DNA from: an uncultured Prevotella sp.
GTDB lineage: Bacteria > Bacteroidota > Bacteroidia > Bacteroidales > Bacteroidaceae
Assembly: GCA_945869265.1 (NCBI GenBank)
Contig: CAMBOI010000004.1
Location: 1 to 64,000, forward strand
Reading direction: 5' to 3'
DNA length: 64,000 bases
Part shown: positions 33,414 through 42,128 of the stretch, in pieces
Position numbering within the stretch: the stretch's first letter is position 1
How the letters are laid out: the number at the start of each line of letters is the position of its first letter
Position numbers and translations under genes: made by a program
Notes under the pieces: generated by a model
What the model saw: only the letters and a program-made list of their open reading frames with translations
Database searches by the model: none
What the model was told of the DNA's origin: nothing

Positions 33414-34160
33414 ATGGAAACAAAAATCATTATTGCTACGCATAAGGAATACGTTATGCCAGTATCGAAATCTTATTTGCCTTTGTGGGTAGGTGCTGAA
33501 ATTTCAAAGACTTACAAAGGTCAATATCAAGGTGATAACACAGGAGATAATATTTCTTCTGATAATTCTAACTTTAATGAGTTGACAGGATTGTATTGGT
33601 TGTGGAAAAACATTCATTCGGACTACAAGGGCCTCGCTCATTATAGAAGATATATAGGATACACTGGGGGTGGCAATAATCTAGAAAATATTATAGAATC
33701 GGACTCAATAGAAAAATATCTTGAAAAGTATGATGTTATTGTCCCTGCGCCAAAGAAGTTTTATGTGATGAATTCTTATAATCATTATATTAATTCGATG
33801 AAGGGAATGAAAGATACGCATAAAAAGGATCTAGAAATGTTGCGAGATGCAGTACGGAAAGTTTCTCCTGATTATTTGCCTGCTTTAGAAAAAGTATATC
33901 ATTCCAATAAAGTTCATATGCTCAATATGTTTATTATGAAACAAAAAGACTTTGATAATTATTGCAAATGGCTATTTGAAGTTTTATTTGAAATGAAAAA
34001 ACATGTAGAAAGGTATCGAGTTTTGGCAGTTATGGGTGAGTTTATGTTGGATACTTATATGTTAACCAACAATATGACTTATGTTGAAATGCCACTTATA
34101 GAATTGGAAAAAGTATCGCTTTTCGAAAGGGTATTTAATAGAATAAAGAAAATGATATAA
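33414..34160 (+). CDS. DUF4422 glycosyltransferase
   Basis: A 248-residue protein with TKIIIATHKEYVMP, FNELTGLYWLWKN and YKGLAHYRRYIGYT, the DUF4422 signatures. It is shorter than the one at 18961 and more AT-rich than its upstream neighbours. An AT-rich 86-bp gap with a T/A run precedes it. It is followed by the glf/ugd chimera, mirroring the DUF4422-glf neighbourhood at 17873-19863. Confidence 0.88.
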   Translation: METKIIIATHKEYVMPVSKSYLPLWVGAEISKTYKGQYQGDNTGDNISSDNSNFNELTGLYWLWKNIHSDYKGLAHYRRYIGYTGGGNNLENIIESDSIEKYLEKYDVIVPAPKKFYVMNSYNHYINSMKGMKDTHKKDLEMLRDAVRKVSPDYLPALEKVYHSNKVHMLNMFIMKQKDFDNYCKWLFEVLFEMKKHVERYRVLAVMGEFMLDTYMLTNNMTYVEMPLIELEKVSLFERVFNRIKKMI

Positions 34161-34177
34161 TATTAAAAACAATTATT

Positions 34178-34887
34178 ATGATGTATTACGATTATCTAAT
34201 AGTAGGCTCCGGTCTCTTCGAAGCCACATTCGCACATCTTGCCACAAAGTAGGGCAAGAAGTGCTTGGTGATAGACAAGCGTCCGCATTAGGGTGGCAAC
34301 GTCTATTGCGAGAACATTGAAGGGATAAATGTGCACAAGTATGGGGCTCATATCTTCCATACAAACAACAAGGAGGTGTGGGACTTTGTTAATATAATAA
34401 TCCGTCTTTCGGATATGGTGGATATTGCCTGCCGAAAGATACGAAACAGTTGTTGGCCAACTATGCTGACGTGCCACAGAACATGATGTCGGCTATTGTA
34501 GAATCGAATCGTACTCGCAAGGACTATATTGCTGACGCTGTGTTGAGGAAGGCTGGATGGTATGACTATACTACCTGCAACCAATATGATGGCCATAAGG
34601 AATCGGTTACGATTGGTGTATATAGACTCACCATGAAGTCAAACTCTGACAATTTCCGCCAGTCGGCAATACAGGGTATCATGAAGCGTATCAAAGCAAA
34701 GGGTGCTGAGATTATCATCTATGAACCTACATTGGAGGATGGCAGTTCGTTCTTTGGCAGCAAGGTGGTAAACGATCTCAATGCGTTTAAGGCTCAGAGT
34801 CATGCCATCATCGCCAACCGATATGACACTTGTCTGGATGATGTGGAAGATAAGGTATATACTAGGGATATATTCAGGAGAGACTGA
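34178..34887 (+). pseudogene. Chimeric pseudogene: degraded glf 5' end joined to ugd 3' end
   Basis: From the ATG at 34178 the frame is the Glf N-terminus (YLIVGSGLFEATFAHLATK) with TAG stops at Gln/Leu-type positions ('TK*GKK', 'RPH*GGN'), and continues to EVWDFVN. At about 34393 it switches, in another frame, to the C-terminal part of UDP-glucose 6-dehydrogenase: [20 protein letters not shown] with the catalytic Cys, then [20 protein letters not shown] to 34887. Two thirds of Glf and the NAD-binding half of Ugd are missing. The Ugd part lacks a start of its own and is unlikely to work. Confidence 0.88.
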
Positions 34888-34946
34888 TTGGTTGTTGATG
34901 ATTGATTATTGATTAATCATTAGGCACGGAGAGACACGGCTTTTTA

Positions 34947-35097
34947 TAAAAAAGACACGGCGGACTGCGCAATGGTGATGGCTTGATTAGTTGAAAGGCT
35001 ATACTAAAGTATAGACACGGCTCGTTTGCGCAGGGTTTTATAGTCCACAGATTATTCTTTTCTACCTCACCCGTCCTCTCCTGCTAGGAGAGGTTCC
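34947..35097 (+). repeat. 151-bp direct repeat, left copy
   Basis: Identical base for base to 37851-38001, 2904 bp away in the same orientation. It contains the small stem ctatactaaagtatag and, at its right end, the first 32 bp of the composite palindromic repeat. The two copies bracket the second toxin-antitoxin pair and the GT39-like gene. Confidence 0.9.
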
Positions 35098-35270
35098 ACA
35101 TCCCCTCCTAAATCCTCCCCTTCTCAGAAGGTGAGGACTTAAAGCCTGGCCGGCCGGGCCTGTACTCGCAAACAAGCTCTCGCCCCTATGGGGTTGCTCG
35201 TGATTATCTACGCAATAGAATTGCGATTATCTAAGCGCCGTGGGCGCCCATGCGGAATAAGATGCAATGA
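35066..35270 (-). repeat. Composite palindromic repeat, copy C
   Basis: Reverse orientation relative to copy B: ctacctcacccgtcc-hairpin, cctcctaaatcctcc, aaagcctggccggccgggcc, tactcgcaaacaagc, the gcccctatggggttgctcg unit, then cgcaatagaattgcg and gcgccgtgggcgc hairpins. Nearly the same as copies D and F. Confidence 0.85.
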
Positions 35271-35419
35271 GAATTGTGAGTGTTTATGCGCCGAGGGCGC
35301 CCGTGCGGACGGATGATTAGACCACAGATTGGCACAGATTAAGAGCCAAGGGCTATGATTAGTGATTTATGATAAGATAGGGGGGATATAAACAAAAAAA
35401 TAAAAAAAGTGTTTTTTTA

Positions 35420-35452
35420 TTTGGTTTTGTCTTTGATTTATACTATCTTTGC
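35420..35452 (+). promoter_or_regulatory. Putative promoter of toxin-antitoxin pair 2
   Basis: TTTGG at 35420-35424 and TATCTTTGC at 35444-35452, spaced 19 bp, match the Bacteroidota promoter pattern; the antitoxin ATG follows 30 bp downstream. Confidence 0.7.
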
Positions 35453-35482
35453 AGCGTGAATTAAAAAAAGAAAGGAATAAGT

Positions 35483-35746
35483 ATGACAACTGCATTATTA
35501 TCAGACGGAATACAATATACAATACCCAACAGTGATGTGGTATTTTTTAAGGCAATTGCATCTAAAATGGGCTGGATTGCTTCAAGAGTTAGCTCTGTGG
35601 TAACTCCAGTAAAAGAAACAAGCAATACTACGGAAATAGTTGATGATGCATATACTTTGTCGAAATTAAAGGGACGTTTTGCTCCTCTAAATATCAATAG
35701 GGCTCAATTACGTGATGATTATCTTTTAGAAAAATACGGTCTATGA
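35483..35746 (+). CDS. Putative antitoxin of a PIN-toxin pair (module 2)
   Basis: An 87-residue protein overlapping the downstream PIN gene by 4 bp (ATGA). The N-terminal half (SDGIQYTIPNSDVVFFKAIASKMGW) matches a short DUF2683-like/antitoxin pattern seen in Bacteroidales. The C-terminal tail NRAQLRDDYLLEKYGL resembles the tail of antitoxin 1. The N-terminal domain is unlike antitoxin 1, so the two modules may have distinct operators but related toxin-binding tails. Confidence 0.75.
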   Translation: MTTALLSDGIQYTIPNSDVVFFKAIASKMGWIASRVSSVVTPVKETSNTTEIVDDAYTLSKLKGRFAPLNINRAQLRDDYLLEKYGL

Positions 35747-36192
35747 TAATTTTTTTAGATACAAATATACTTGTCGAGTTAATTGAGAGAAGAAATAATT
35801 CAGATAAGGTGTTTGTTATTCTTGATAAATGTAGAGAATTAGGCAACTGTCTCTATATGTCTGTTGGTGGATTCTATACGATTACTTATCTTGTTGATAG
35901 ACACCTGAAGCAAGAAGGCAAGAATAATCCGGAGCGCCTTCAAGAGCTAAAGAGTATTCTGAAATATATACTCTCAATTTGCAATATTTCATCTCTTGAT
36001 AAAGAAGGAATAATGTCTTGCCTTAATAACGATGATTTTGTTGATTTGGAGGACGGTTATCAGTTCCAGTCTGCTTTGTATTGTGGGGCTGATTTGTTGC
36101 TCACTATTAATAAAAAGGATTTGATTCATGCGGATCAGACTTTAATTAAAGTGCTTACGCCTGATGAATACCTTGAGACTTATATAGATTAG
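35743..36192 (+). CDS. PIN-domain toxin (VapC-like), module 2
   Basis: A 149-residue PIN protein with IIFLDTNILVELIERR (catalytic Asp at residue 6) and the block DLEDGYQFQSALYCGADLLLTINKKDL, closely matching the toxin at 5376. All expected acids are present. A composite repeat follows the stop directly. The module lies within the cassette bounded by the 151-bp direct repeats. Confidence 0.85.
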   Translation: MIIFLDTNILVELIERRNNSDKVFVILDKCRELGNCLYMSVGGFYTITYLVDRHLKQEGKNNPERLQELKSILKYILSICNISSLDKEGIMSCLNNDDFVDLEDGYQFQSALYCGADLLLTINKKDLIHADQTLIKVLTPDEYLETYID

Positions 36193-36201
36193 GAATCATT
36201 C

Positions 36202-36415
36202 CTACCTCACCCGTCCTCTCCTACTAGGAGAGGTTCCACCTCCCTCCTAAATCCTCCCTCATCAGGAGGAAGGACTTAAAGCCTGGCCGGCCGGGCCTGT
36301 ACTCGCAAACAAGCGCACGCCCCTGCGGGGTTGCTCGTGGAGTTTTACGCAATAGAATTGCGATTATTTTACGCAACAGAGTTGCGATTATCTAAGCGCG
36401 AGGGCGCGGCTGACG
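36202..36415 (-). repeat. Composite palindromic repeat, copy D
   Basis: Same orientation and unit order as copy C, 10 bp after the toxin 2 stop. It carries two consecutive cgcaa-nnnnn-ttgcg hairpins (cgcaatagaattgcg, cgcaacagagttgcg), an internal unit duplication not seen in copy C. The GT39-like gene begins 66 bp further on. Confidence 0.85.
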
Positions 36416-36480
36416 CACAATAGAAGAAAACCATCTATAAATATTCAATATAAAAAATCAATTAATACATTTTTATCACA

Positions 36481-37788
36481 ATGGAAAAGAAAATAATTGC
36501 CCCCCCCAGCCACCTTAAGTGGCTTGATAGAATTGATTGGGGAAAGTTAGCTAAAATTACAGTAGGATTGTGGATATTGATCCAAGTTGTTTTAATAATC
36601 GTATTCTGGAATGTTGACCAGAGGAGTGATCAGGGCGCTTATCTAGGTATGGCAGCTGATTACTTCAGCAGAGGGTCTTGGTATCCTGATATTAAGGAAT
36701 TGTATTCGACGTATATATGGGCTCCGGGATTAATAAATATGTTTATTGCTGAATTGCACATATTTGGTAGCTTGAAGGCTAATTATTTTATTAATCTGAT
36801 ATTGAATATATGTATATTGTGGAATGTATGGTTCTTGGCTAATAGATTTTTCTCGAAACGTGCGGCATATATCTCCGTGATTTTGTTTTGTTTTACATAT
36901 TCAAATATTATGGCCGTGCTGCCTGCTGGAACGGAAATACCATTTCTCGCATTGGCAATATCTGCTTTTTCATTATGCTTGTCGAATAAAAGTATCAGGG
37001 ATCTGATGATAGCAGGAATATTATTAGCATTGGCAAATTGGATTCGACCGCTTGTCATTACATTCATTCCTGCAATATTATTATTTATGTATTTGAACAA
37101 ATCAAAGGCAAGTCATTATATAGCTTTGATAGTTCCGATGATTGTTCTCACATTGTCGTTTGGATGGATGGCTAAAAAGCAATTGGGGCATTTCTGCTTT
37201 CAGTCAACGACTTCGGGTGTAAACTTGATTATGACTGCTAATGATAAGGCTTATGGTGGTGTGGCTACTTCTTTGTTTGGTGATTCAACTTCGAGTTGTC
37301 ATATAAAGGATGCTAAAAAATACACTTATATAGAGAAGGACTCGATATGGAAAGCTCGTTCTATAGAATGGATTAAGGAGCACCCGATAAAATTCGCAGG
37401 CCTTTATTTTGCTAAAATTGCGGGATTGTATGTTGAAGACTCGTGGGCTGAGCGTCCGATTATAGGTGGCGATGGATTCGTAGATAAAGCGGCTCACGGT
37501 AAGGCTGACAAAATGGCTATCATCAAGAGGGTGTTGAATATGCTGAGCAAGTCAATAGTGTATTATGTGATATTGTGCTTGTCGATAATATCATTATTCA
37601 AATATAGAAAAGAGATTTTGAGTGATAAGGGGTATATTATTCTGATATGTATTCTTGGCACTTTGGCTACTTGTATTTTCTCGGTTACTCCGCGTTATCA
37701 TTATCCGTTCTTGTTTGCACTGACGATTTGGGCAGCATATGGAGTTGACAAATTCTTAATCAAAAGGGAGGCAAAAATTCACTCATGA
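36481..37788 (+). CDS. GT39/ArnT-like membrane glycosyltransferase
   Basis: A 435-residue protein with about 9-11 membrane segments and the GT-C layout. After the first helix comes VDQRSDQGAYLGMAADYFSRG with the catalytic-type acidic motif, then a large loop before residue ~300 (AKIAGLYVEDSWAERP) and TPRYHYPFLFALTIWAAYG near the C-terminus. Such enzymes add sugars from polyprenyl-phosphate donors on the periplasmic side. A run of eight C (36500-36507) spans codons 7-9, so slippage would abolish or restore translation. It is AT-rich and lies in the cassette between the 151-bp direct repeats. Confidence 0.85.
   Translation: MEKKIIAPPSHLKWLDRIDWGKLAKITVGLWILIQVVLIIVFWNVDQRSDQGAYLGMAADYFSRGSWYPDIKELYSTYIWAPGLINMFIAELHIFGSLKANYFINLILNICILWNVWFLANRFFSKRAAYISVILFCFTYSNIMAVLPAGTEIPFLALAISAFSLCLSNKSIRDLMIAGILLALANWIRPLVITFIPAILLFMYLNKSKASHYIALIVPMIVLTLSFGWMAKKQLGHFCFQSTTSGVNLIMTANDKAYGGVATSLFGDSTSSCHIKDAKKYTYIEKDSIWKARSIEWIKEHPIKFAGLYFAKIAGLYVEDSWAERPIIGGDGFVDKAAHGKADKMAIIKRVLNMLSKSIVYYVILCLSIISLFKYRKEILSDKGYIILICILGTLATCIFSVTPRYHYPFLFALTIWAAYGVDKFLIKREAKIHS
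36500..36507 (+). repeat. C8 homopolymer at codons 7-9 of the GT39-like gene
   Basis: Eight C bases encode the end of Ala, Pro, Pro at the very start of the gene. In the sequenced state the gene is in frame. Gain or loss of one C would truncate it, a classic layout for on/off phase variation. Confidence 0.8.
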
Positions 37789-37850
37789 GGAAGGCGTCGG
37801 ACCTCGTTAAGGTTCGGAATGGTTATTTTGGCACGGATAAACACGGCTTT

Positions 37851-38001
37851 TAAAAAAGACACGGCGGACTGCGCAATGGTGATGGCTTGATTAGTTGAAA
37901 GGCTATACTAAAGTATAGACACGGCTCGTTTGCGCAGGGTTTTATAGTCCACAGATTATTCTTTTCTACCTCACCCGTCCTCTCCTGCTAGGAGAGGTTC
38001 C
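37851..38001 (+). repeat. 151-bp direct repeat, right copy (includes start of composite copy E)
   Basis: Exact copy of 34947-35097. Its right end is the first segment of composite copy E (ctacctcacccgtcc...ggagaggttcc); after 38001 the two surroundings diverge completely. Confidence 0.9.
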
Positions 38002-38143
38002 TACTTTTCGAAAACTCCCCCGTCCCCTCTTGACCTAAAGAGGGGCTCCTCCGCTTTCTCCTAAATCCCCTTTGGCTACGCCGAAGTCCTTCACGCTCGG
38101 CAATGTTCAAATGCATTTTTAATCGAAGAAATAGGGGGAAATG

Positions 38144-38175
38144 TTTGGTGGATTGGTTTTTTACTAGTCATTTTG
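38144..38175 (+). promoter_or_regulatory. Possible promoter of the export operon
   Basis: TTTGG at 38144-38148 followed 19 bp later by TCATTTTG, an imperfect TAnnTTTG box. The upstream text ggggaaatgtttggtgg closely resembles the sequence before toxin-antitoxin pair 1 (5042-5058), suggesting the two promoters share history. Confidence 0.45.
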
Positions 38176-38235
38176 TAGCGAATAATTACTATACAGCTAT
38201 TGATAAGATAAAAATTCTAATAATTAAAGATATAT

Positions 38236-39651
38236 ATGTTAGATCAAAAATCTAGGGAGATATTATATTTTAAGTTGCCGGTGTTCGTGACGGACTTGGC
38301 AATTCACTTGGCGACATTGGGCGTGCTGTTGGGCGTGATGAGGTCGGAATACTTGGCTGGGCCTGTGTCGTATATCGGAATGAGGATATACGTCCTGCTG
38401 GCGATTGCCTTCAGTTGCGCCATATCTGTGACAGGCATTAGATTGCACGAGAGAAGGATAAAGGGCTCGGTGGTGGTGTGGAGGGCCATGAAGCAGACGG
38501 TGATAACGTATATGGTGTTTGTCGTGCTGCTTGCCGTGGTGTATAAGACTACTCCGCGACAGCTGATATTCTTCCAGGTGTGGATGACGATGATGCTCGT
38601 AACACCGTGGCATTATCTGTGCAACAAACTTGTGAGACTGCTGCGCAAGGCGGGACATAACACGAGACACGTGCTGATAATCGGAGGCGGCAAGATAGCC
38701 ACAAGCCTGTGCAAGGAATTGGGGTATGGAAAATCTATTACGGGATATATGGTGATGGGGTATTTCGCACCTAAGGATGACGAGGTACTGTCGAGGGGAA
38801 TGGCGTACTTGGGCAACATGAAGGACTTCTTCGATGTGGCGAAGACGATACGCCCCGATGAGATATTCTGCACGCTTCCGCCTGAAACATACAAGACAGA
38901 GGTTGACAGGGTGATAAAGATATGCAACAACAACTTTATCGATTTTAACTTTGTGCCGACGATGGAAGGATACCCACGAAGACACATGAACATAACAACA
39001 TTGGGCAAAGTGAACCTGATAAAGTTGAGAGAGGAACCGATGAACACGCTGAAATGCAAGGTGGTGAAAAGGACGGTGGACGTGGTGTCGGCTGTGACAT
39101 TCCTTTTCACGCTCTATCCGTTTATATGTCTGTTCGTGTGGATAGGCGACATGCTGTCGGGAAACAGGGGACCGCTATATTTCAAGCAGGAGAGGACGGG
39201 ATATAACGGAAAGAGCTTCGTGCTGTATAAGTTCCGGTCGATGAAGGTGAACAAGGATGCCGACAGGGTGCAGGCTACAAAGGACGACCCGAGAAAGACG
39301 AAGTTCGGCAATTTCCTCAGGAAGAGCTCTATTGACGAACTGCCACAGTTCATCAACGTGCTGAAGGGTGAAATGAGTCTGATAGGACCGCGTCCTCACA
39401 TGCTCTATCACACGAAGGTGTACTCGAAGCTGATAGGCGAGTATATGGTGAGACATCTGGCTAAGCCCGGCATAACGGGTTGGGCCCAGGTGAACGGGTG
39501 CCGAGGCGAGACGAAGGAGGTGGAGGACATGGAGCGAAGAGTGGAGCATGATATATGGTATATCGAGCATTGGACTCCGCTGCTCGACTTGGTAGTGTTT
39601 GTAAAGACCGTGATACAGTTGATGCCCGGAAGGGACAAGCAGGTTTATTGA
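38236..39651 (+). CDS. Initiating undecaprenyl-phosphate sugar phosphotransferase (WcaJ/WbaP-like)
   Basis: A 471-residue polyisoprenyl-phosphate hexose-1-phosphate transferase. The N-terminal ~115 residues hold four or five membrane segments, the middle has a CoA-binding-like Rossmann domain (HVLIIGGGKIATSLCKELG), and residues ~278-471 are the catalytic domain: KRTVDVVSAVTFLFTLYPF, GPLYFKQERTGYNGKSF, SSIDELPQFINVLKGEMSLI, GPRPH and KPGITGWAQVNG. It starts each repeat unit by linking sugar-1-phosphate to the lipid carrier. It is the first gene of the export set wcaJ-wza-wzz, and GC rises to core-genome level here. Confidence 0.93.
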   Translation: MLDQKSREILYFKLPVFVTDLAIHLATLGVLLGVMRSEYLAGPVSYIGMRIYVLLAIAFSCAISVTGIRLHERRIKGSVVVWRAMKQTVITYMVFVVLLAVVYKTTPRQLIFFQVWMTMMLVTPWHYLCNKLVRLLRKAGHNTRHVLIIGGGKIATSLCKELGYGKSITGYMVMGYFAPKDDEVLSRGMAYLGNMKDFFDVAKTIRPDEIFCTLPPETYKTEVDRVIKICNNNFIDFNFVPTMEGYPRRHMNITTLGKVNLIKLREEPMNTLKCKVVKRTVDVVSAVTFLFTLYPFICLFVWIGDMLSGNRGPLYFKQERTGYNGKSFVLYKFRSMKVNKDADRVQATKDDPRKTKFGNFLRKSSIDELPQFINVLKGEMSLIGPRPHMLYHTKVYSKLIGEYMVRHLAKPGITGWAQVNGCRGETKEVEDMERRVEHDIWYIEHWTPLLDLVVFVKTVIQLMPGRDKQVY

Positions 39652-39675
39652 GTCGCTGCGAGCAGCGACTCAATA
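39646..39675. repeat. Perfect 14-bp-arm hairpin at the end of the phosphotransferase gene
   Basis: tattgagtcgctgc-ga-gcagcgactcaata overlaps the stop codon and is followed by an attaaagaatttaaaaatt run. There is no T-run, so it is not an ordinary terminator; it could attenuate or protect mRNA between the first and second export genes. Confidence 0.75.
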
Positions 39676-39712
39676 ATATTTAAAAATTAAAGAATTTAAA
39701 AATTATAATATT

Positions 39713-42124
39713 ATGATGAAAAGGTTTTGTATTCTATTCTTTTTTGCGCTTTTGGCAGCTGGTGGCGCCAATGCGCAGGCAATGAGCGACGATGAGGTGA
39801 TGAGCTACGTGAAAAACGCGGTAAGTCAGGGAAAGTCGCAACAGGCTATCTACAAGGAACTGGTGGTGAGAGGTGTGAGCACGTCACAATTGCAACGAAT
39901 TAAGGACAAGTATGAACAGCAGAAGGAAGACGCCGTTGCAAATCAGAGTAACAAAAACGTGGATACACAGCGAGTAAATCCTGAGCAGGCTGAGGACAAG
40001 GCTCCGGCACAAAGCAACGACATGAATGTTGACGGACCGGAGGGAGGCATAAAGGTGTTTGGACGCGACATCTTCCGCACTGCCAATCTGACCTTCGAAC
40101 CGAGCATGAACATTGCCACACCGGTGAACTACAGGCTGGGGCCTGGTGACCAGTTGCAGATTGAGGTGTGGGGAGCCAGTGAGACGAACATCACCCAGAA
40201 GGTGACGCCAGACGGATATATATCTATACCGAACGTGGGACCTGTGAATGTGAACGGATTGACTGTGCAGGCTGCTACCAACCGTATTAAGGCTAAACTG
40301 AGCCAGATATACTCGGGTATGGCATCGTCGAATGTCAATCTGAGCACACACGTGAAGGTGAGTCTCGGACAGATAAGGACAATACAGGTGAATATCATGG
40401 GAGAGGTGGCACGCCCAGGCACATACGCCCTGTCGTCGTTCTCTACCGTGTTCCACGCATTGTACAAGGCTGGAGGTATGAGCAAGATGGGTAGTTTGCG
40501 CAATATCAAGGTGGTGCGTGGCGGAAGAACAGTGGCAACTGTGGATGTGTATGACTATATCATCAACGGACGATCGCATTCGGACATCAGACTGCAGGAG
40601 GGCGACGTGATTCTCGCAAGCCCGTACGACGCATTGGTACTTATAAAGGGTAAGGTGAAGAGACCTATGTATTATGAGATGAAGAGTTCGGAGTCAATCA
40701 GAACACTTATCGGATTTGCAGGAGGATTCTCAAATGATGCTTATCGCGGAGCGGTAACTGTGGATCGAAATAACACCAAGGAAAGAACTGTTGCCACTGT
40801 GGATGACATGAATTATGGCGTGTTTAAAGTGAAGGACGGTGACGTGGTGAGCGTGGGAGAGATTCTCGACAGATACGACAACCGAATAGAGGTGAAGGGA
40901 GCCGTGTATAGACCGGGATACTATGAATTGGGCAAGGATATACAGACTGTGAAAGACCTGATAGAGAAGGCTGACGGACTCCTGGAATATGCATTCACCA
41001 ACCGAGCTGTGCTCCACCGCGAGAACGACGACAAAACCCTTGAGGTGATTTCGCTCAACGTGAAGGCTATCCTTGATGGAACAGAACCTGACGTGACTCT
41101 GCACAAGAACGACGTGCTCTTCATTCCGAGTAAGTATGACCTGGAGCAGAAGGGAACGCTCGAGATAAGGGGAGAGGTGTATAACCCCAATGTATTCCCC
41201 TATGCCGCCAACACCAAGCTTGAGGACCTCATCATTATGGCTGGAGGACTGACGGAGTCGGCTTCGACAGTAAGGGTGGATGTGACACGCCGAATTATCG
41301 ACAGGAAAGGAACAAAGAAGCAGAAGGAGATTGCACAGACGTTTTCATTTGGAGTGAAGGAAGGATTTGTGGTTGAGGGTGAACCTGGATTCGTGCTCGA
41401 ACCATACGACCAGGTGTTCGTGAGACGCTCGCCTGGATATGCCGAAAAGGTGAACGTGACTGTCTCGGGCGAGGTGGAGTTTGAGGGTGACTACTCTCTT
41501 AACGTGCGCAACGAGCGCCTCTCTGACGTGCTCGAGAAGGCTGGCGGTCTGACTGAGTTCGCATATATAGAAGGTGCAAGACTTGAGCGACAGATGACTC
41601 CAGAGGAATATAAGCAGGCTCAGGAACTGATGGATATGGTGGCGAGCAACAATAATATATCGGGTAATGATTCTATTGTAGTGCCGCAGGTGTCGAGAAC
41701 ATATCCTGTGGGTATCGATCTCAAGGAGATTATGGCTAATCCACATTCGGCCATCGACCCAGTGCTCCAGGATGGTGACGTGATAGTGATACCGCAATAT
41801 ATGACGACCGTGAGCGTGTCGGGTTCGGTGAGAAAGCCTAACTCGGTGGTGTATGACCCGAAGATGAAACTGAAGGACTATATCAGCGAGGCTGGCGGAT
41901 ATGCCGAGAGAGCACGCAAGAGCGGAACATTCATCCTTTATCCCAACGGTCATATCAAGGAGCTGGGCAGGAACGCCAATGCCAAGGACATCGTGGGGGG
42001 ATCGAAGATTATCGTGCCGCAGAAGGGAAAGAGCCAGTGGAACATTGGCACTACGCTGTCAACCATCACGACATCTGTATCAATGTTGGCCGTGATTGCA
42101 TCATTAATTAACACGATGAAATAA
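39713..42124 (+). CDS. wza: Polysaccharide export outer-membrane protein with multiple SLBB domains (Wza-like)
   Basis: An 803-residue protein. Signal peptide MMKRFCILFFFALLAAGGANAQ, a Gln-rich helical segment, then Poly_export NYRLGPGDQLQIEVWGASE near 136, followed by about six SLBB repeats (for example VNIMGEVARPGTYALSSFS, VLIKGKVKRPMYYE, VTVSGEVEFEGDYSLNVR, VSVSGSVRKPNSVVYD) and a C-terminal hydrophobic helix ITTSVSMLAVIASLINTM. It should form the outer-membrane translocon. It is about twice as long as E. coli Wza and has no lipobox Cys, as seen in Bacteroidota homologues. Wzz follows 4 bp later. Confidence 0.92.
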   Translation: MMKRFCILFFFALLAAGGANAQAMSDDEVMSYVKNAVSQGKSQQAIYKELVVRGVSTSQLQRIKDKYEQQKEDAVANQSNKNVDTQRVNPEQAEDKAPAQSNDMNVDGPEGGIKVFGRDIFRTANLTFEPSMNIATPVNYRLGPGDQLQIEVWGASETNITQKVTPDGYISIPNVGPVNVNGLTVQAATNRIKAKLSQIYSGMASSNVNLSTHVKVSLGQIRTIQVNIMGEVARPGTYALSSFSTVFHALYKAGGMSKMGSLRNIKVVRGGRTVATVDVYDYIINGRSHSDIRLQEGDVILASPYDALVLIKGKVKRPMYYEMKSSESIRTLIGFAGGFSNDAYRGAVTVDRNNTKERTVATVDDMNYGVFKVKDGDVVSVGEILDRYDNRIEVKGAVYRPGYYELGKDIQTVKDLIEKADGLLEYAFTNRAVLHRENDDKTLEVISLNVKAILDGTEPDVTLHKNDVLFIPSKYDLEQKGTLEIRGEVYNPNVFPYAANTKLEDLIIMAGGLTESASTVRVDVTRRIIDRKGTKKQKEIAQTFSFGVKEGFVVEGEPGFVLEPYDQVFVRRSPGYAEKVNVTVSGEVEFEGDYSLNVRNERLSDVLEKAGGLTEFAYIEGARLERQMTPEEYKQAQELMDMVASNNNISGNDSIVVPQVSRTYPVGIDLKEIMANPHSAIDPVLQDGDVIVIPQYMTTVSVSGSVRKPNSVVYDPKMKLKDYISEAGGYAERARKSGTFILYPNGHIKELGRNANAKDIVGGSKIIVPQKGKSQWNIGTTLSTITTSVSMLAVIASLINTMK

Positions 42125-42128
42125 AGTT

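Larger units (their letters stand above)
34888..35482. other. Repeat-rich interval without a gene
   Basis: These 595 bp hold a reversed W1 word run (34893-34920), the left copy of a 151-bp direct repeat (34947-35097), composite repeat copy C in reverse orientation (35066-35270), a cacagatta/agagcc element near 35331-35358 and the promoter of toxin-antitoxin pair 2. I see no coding sequence. Confidence 0.7.
37789..38235. other. Repeat-rich interval upstream of the export genes
   Basis: 447 bp with no gene. It contains the right 151-bp direct repeat (37851-38001), the start of a composite repeat (copy E) that degenerates into other C-rich repeat text (ctcccccgtcccctcttgacctaaagagggg), and a promoter-like region at 38144-38175. 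Confidence 0.7.
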
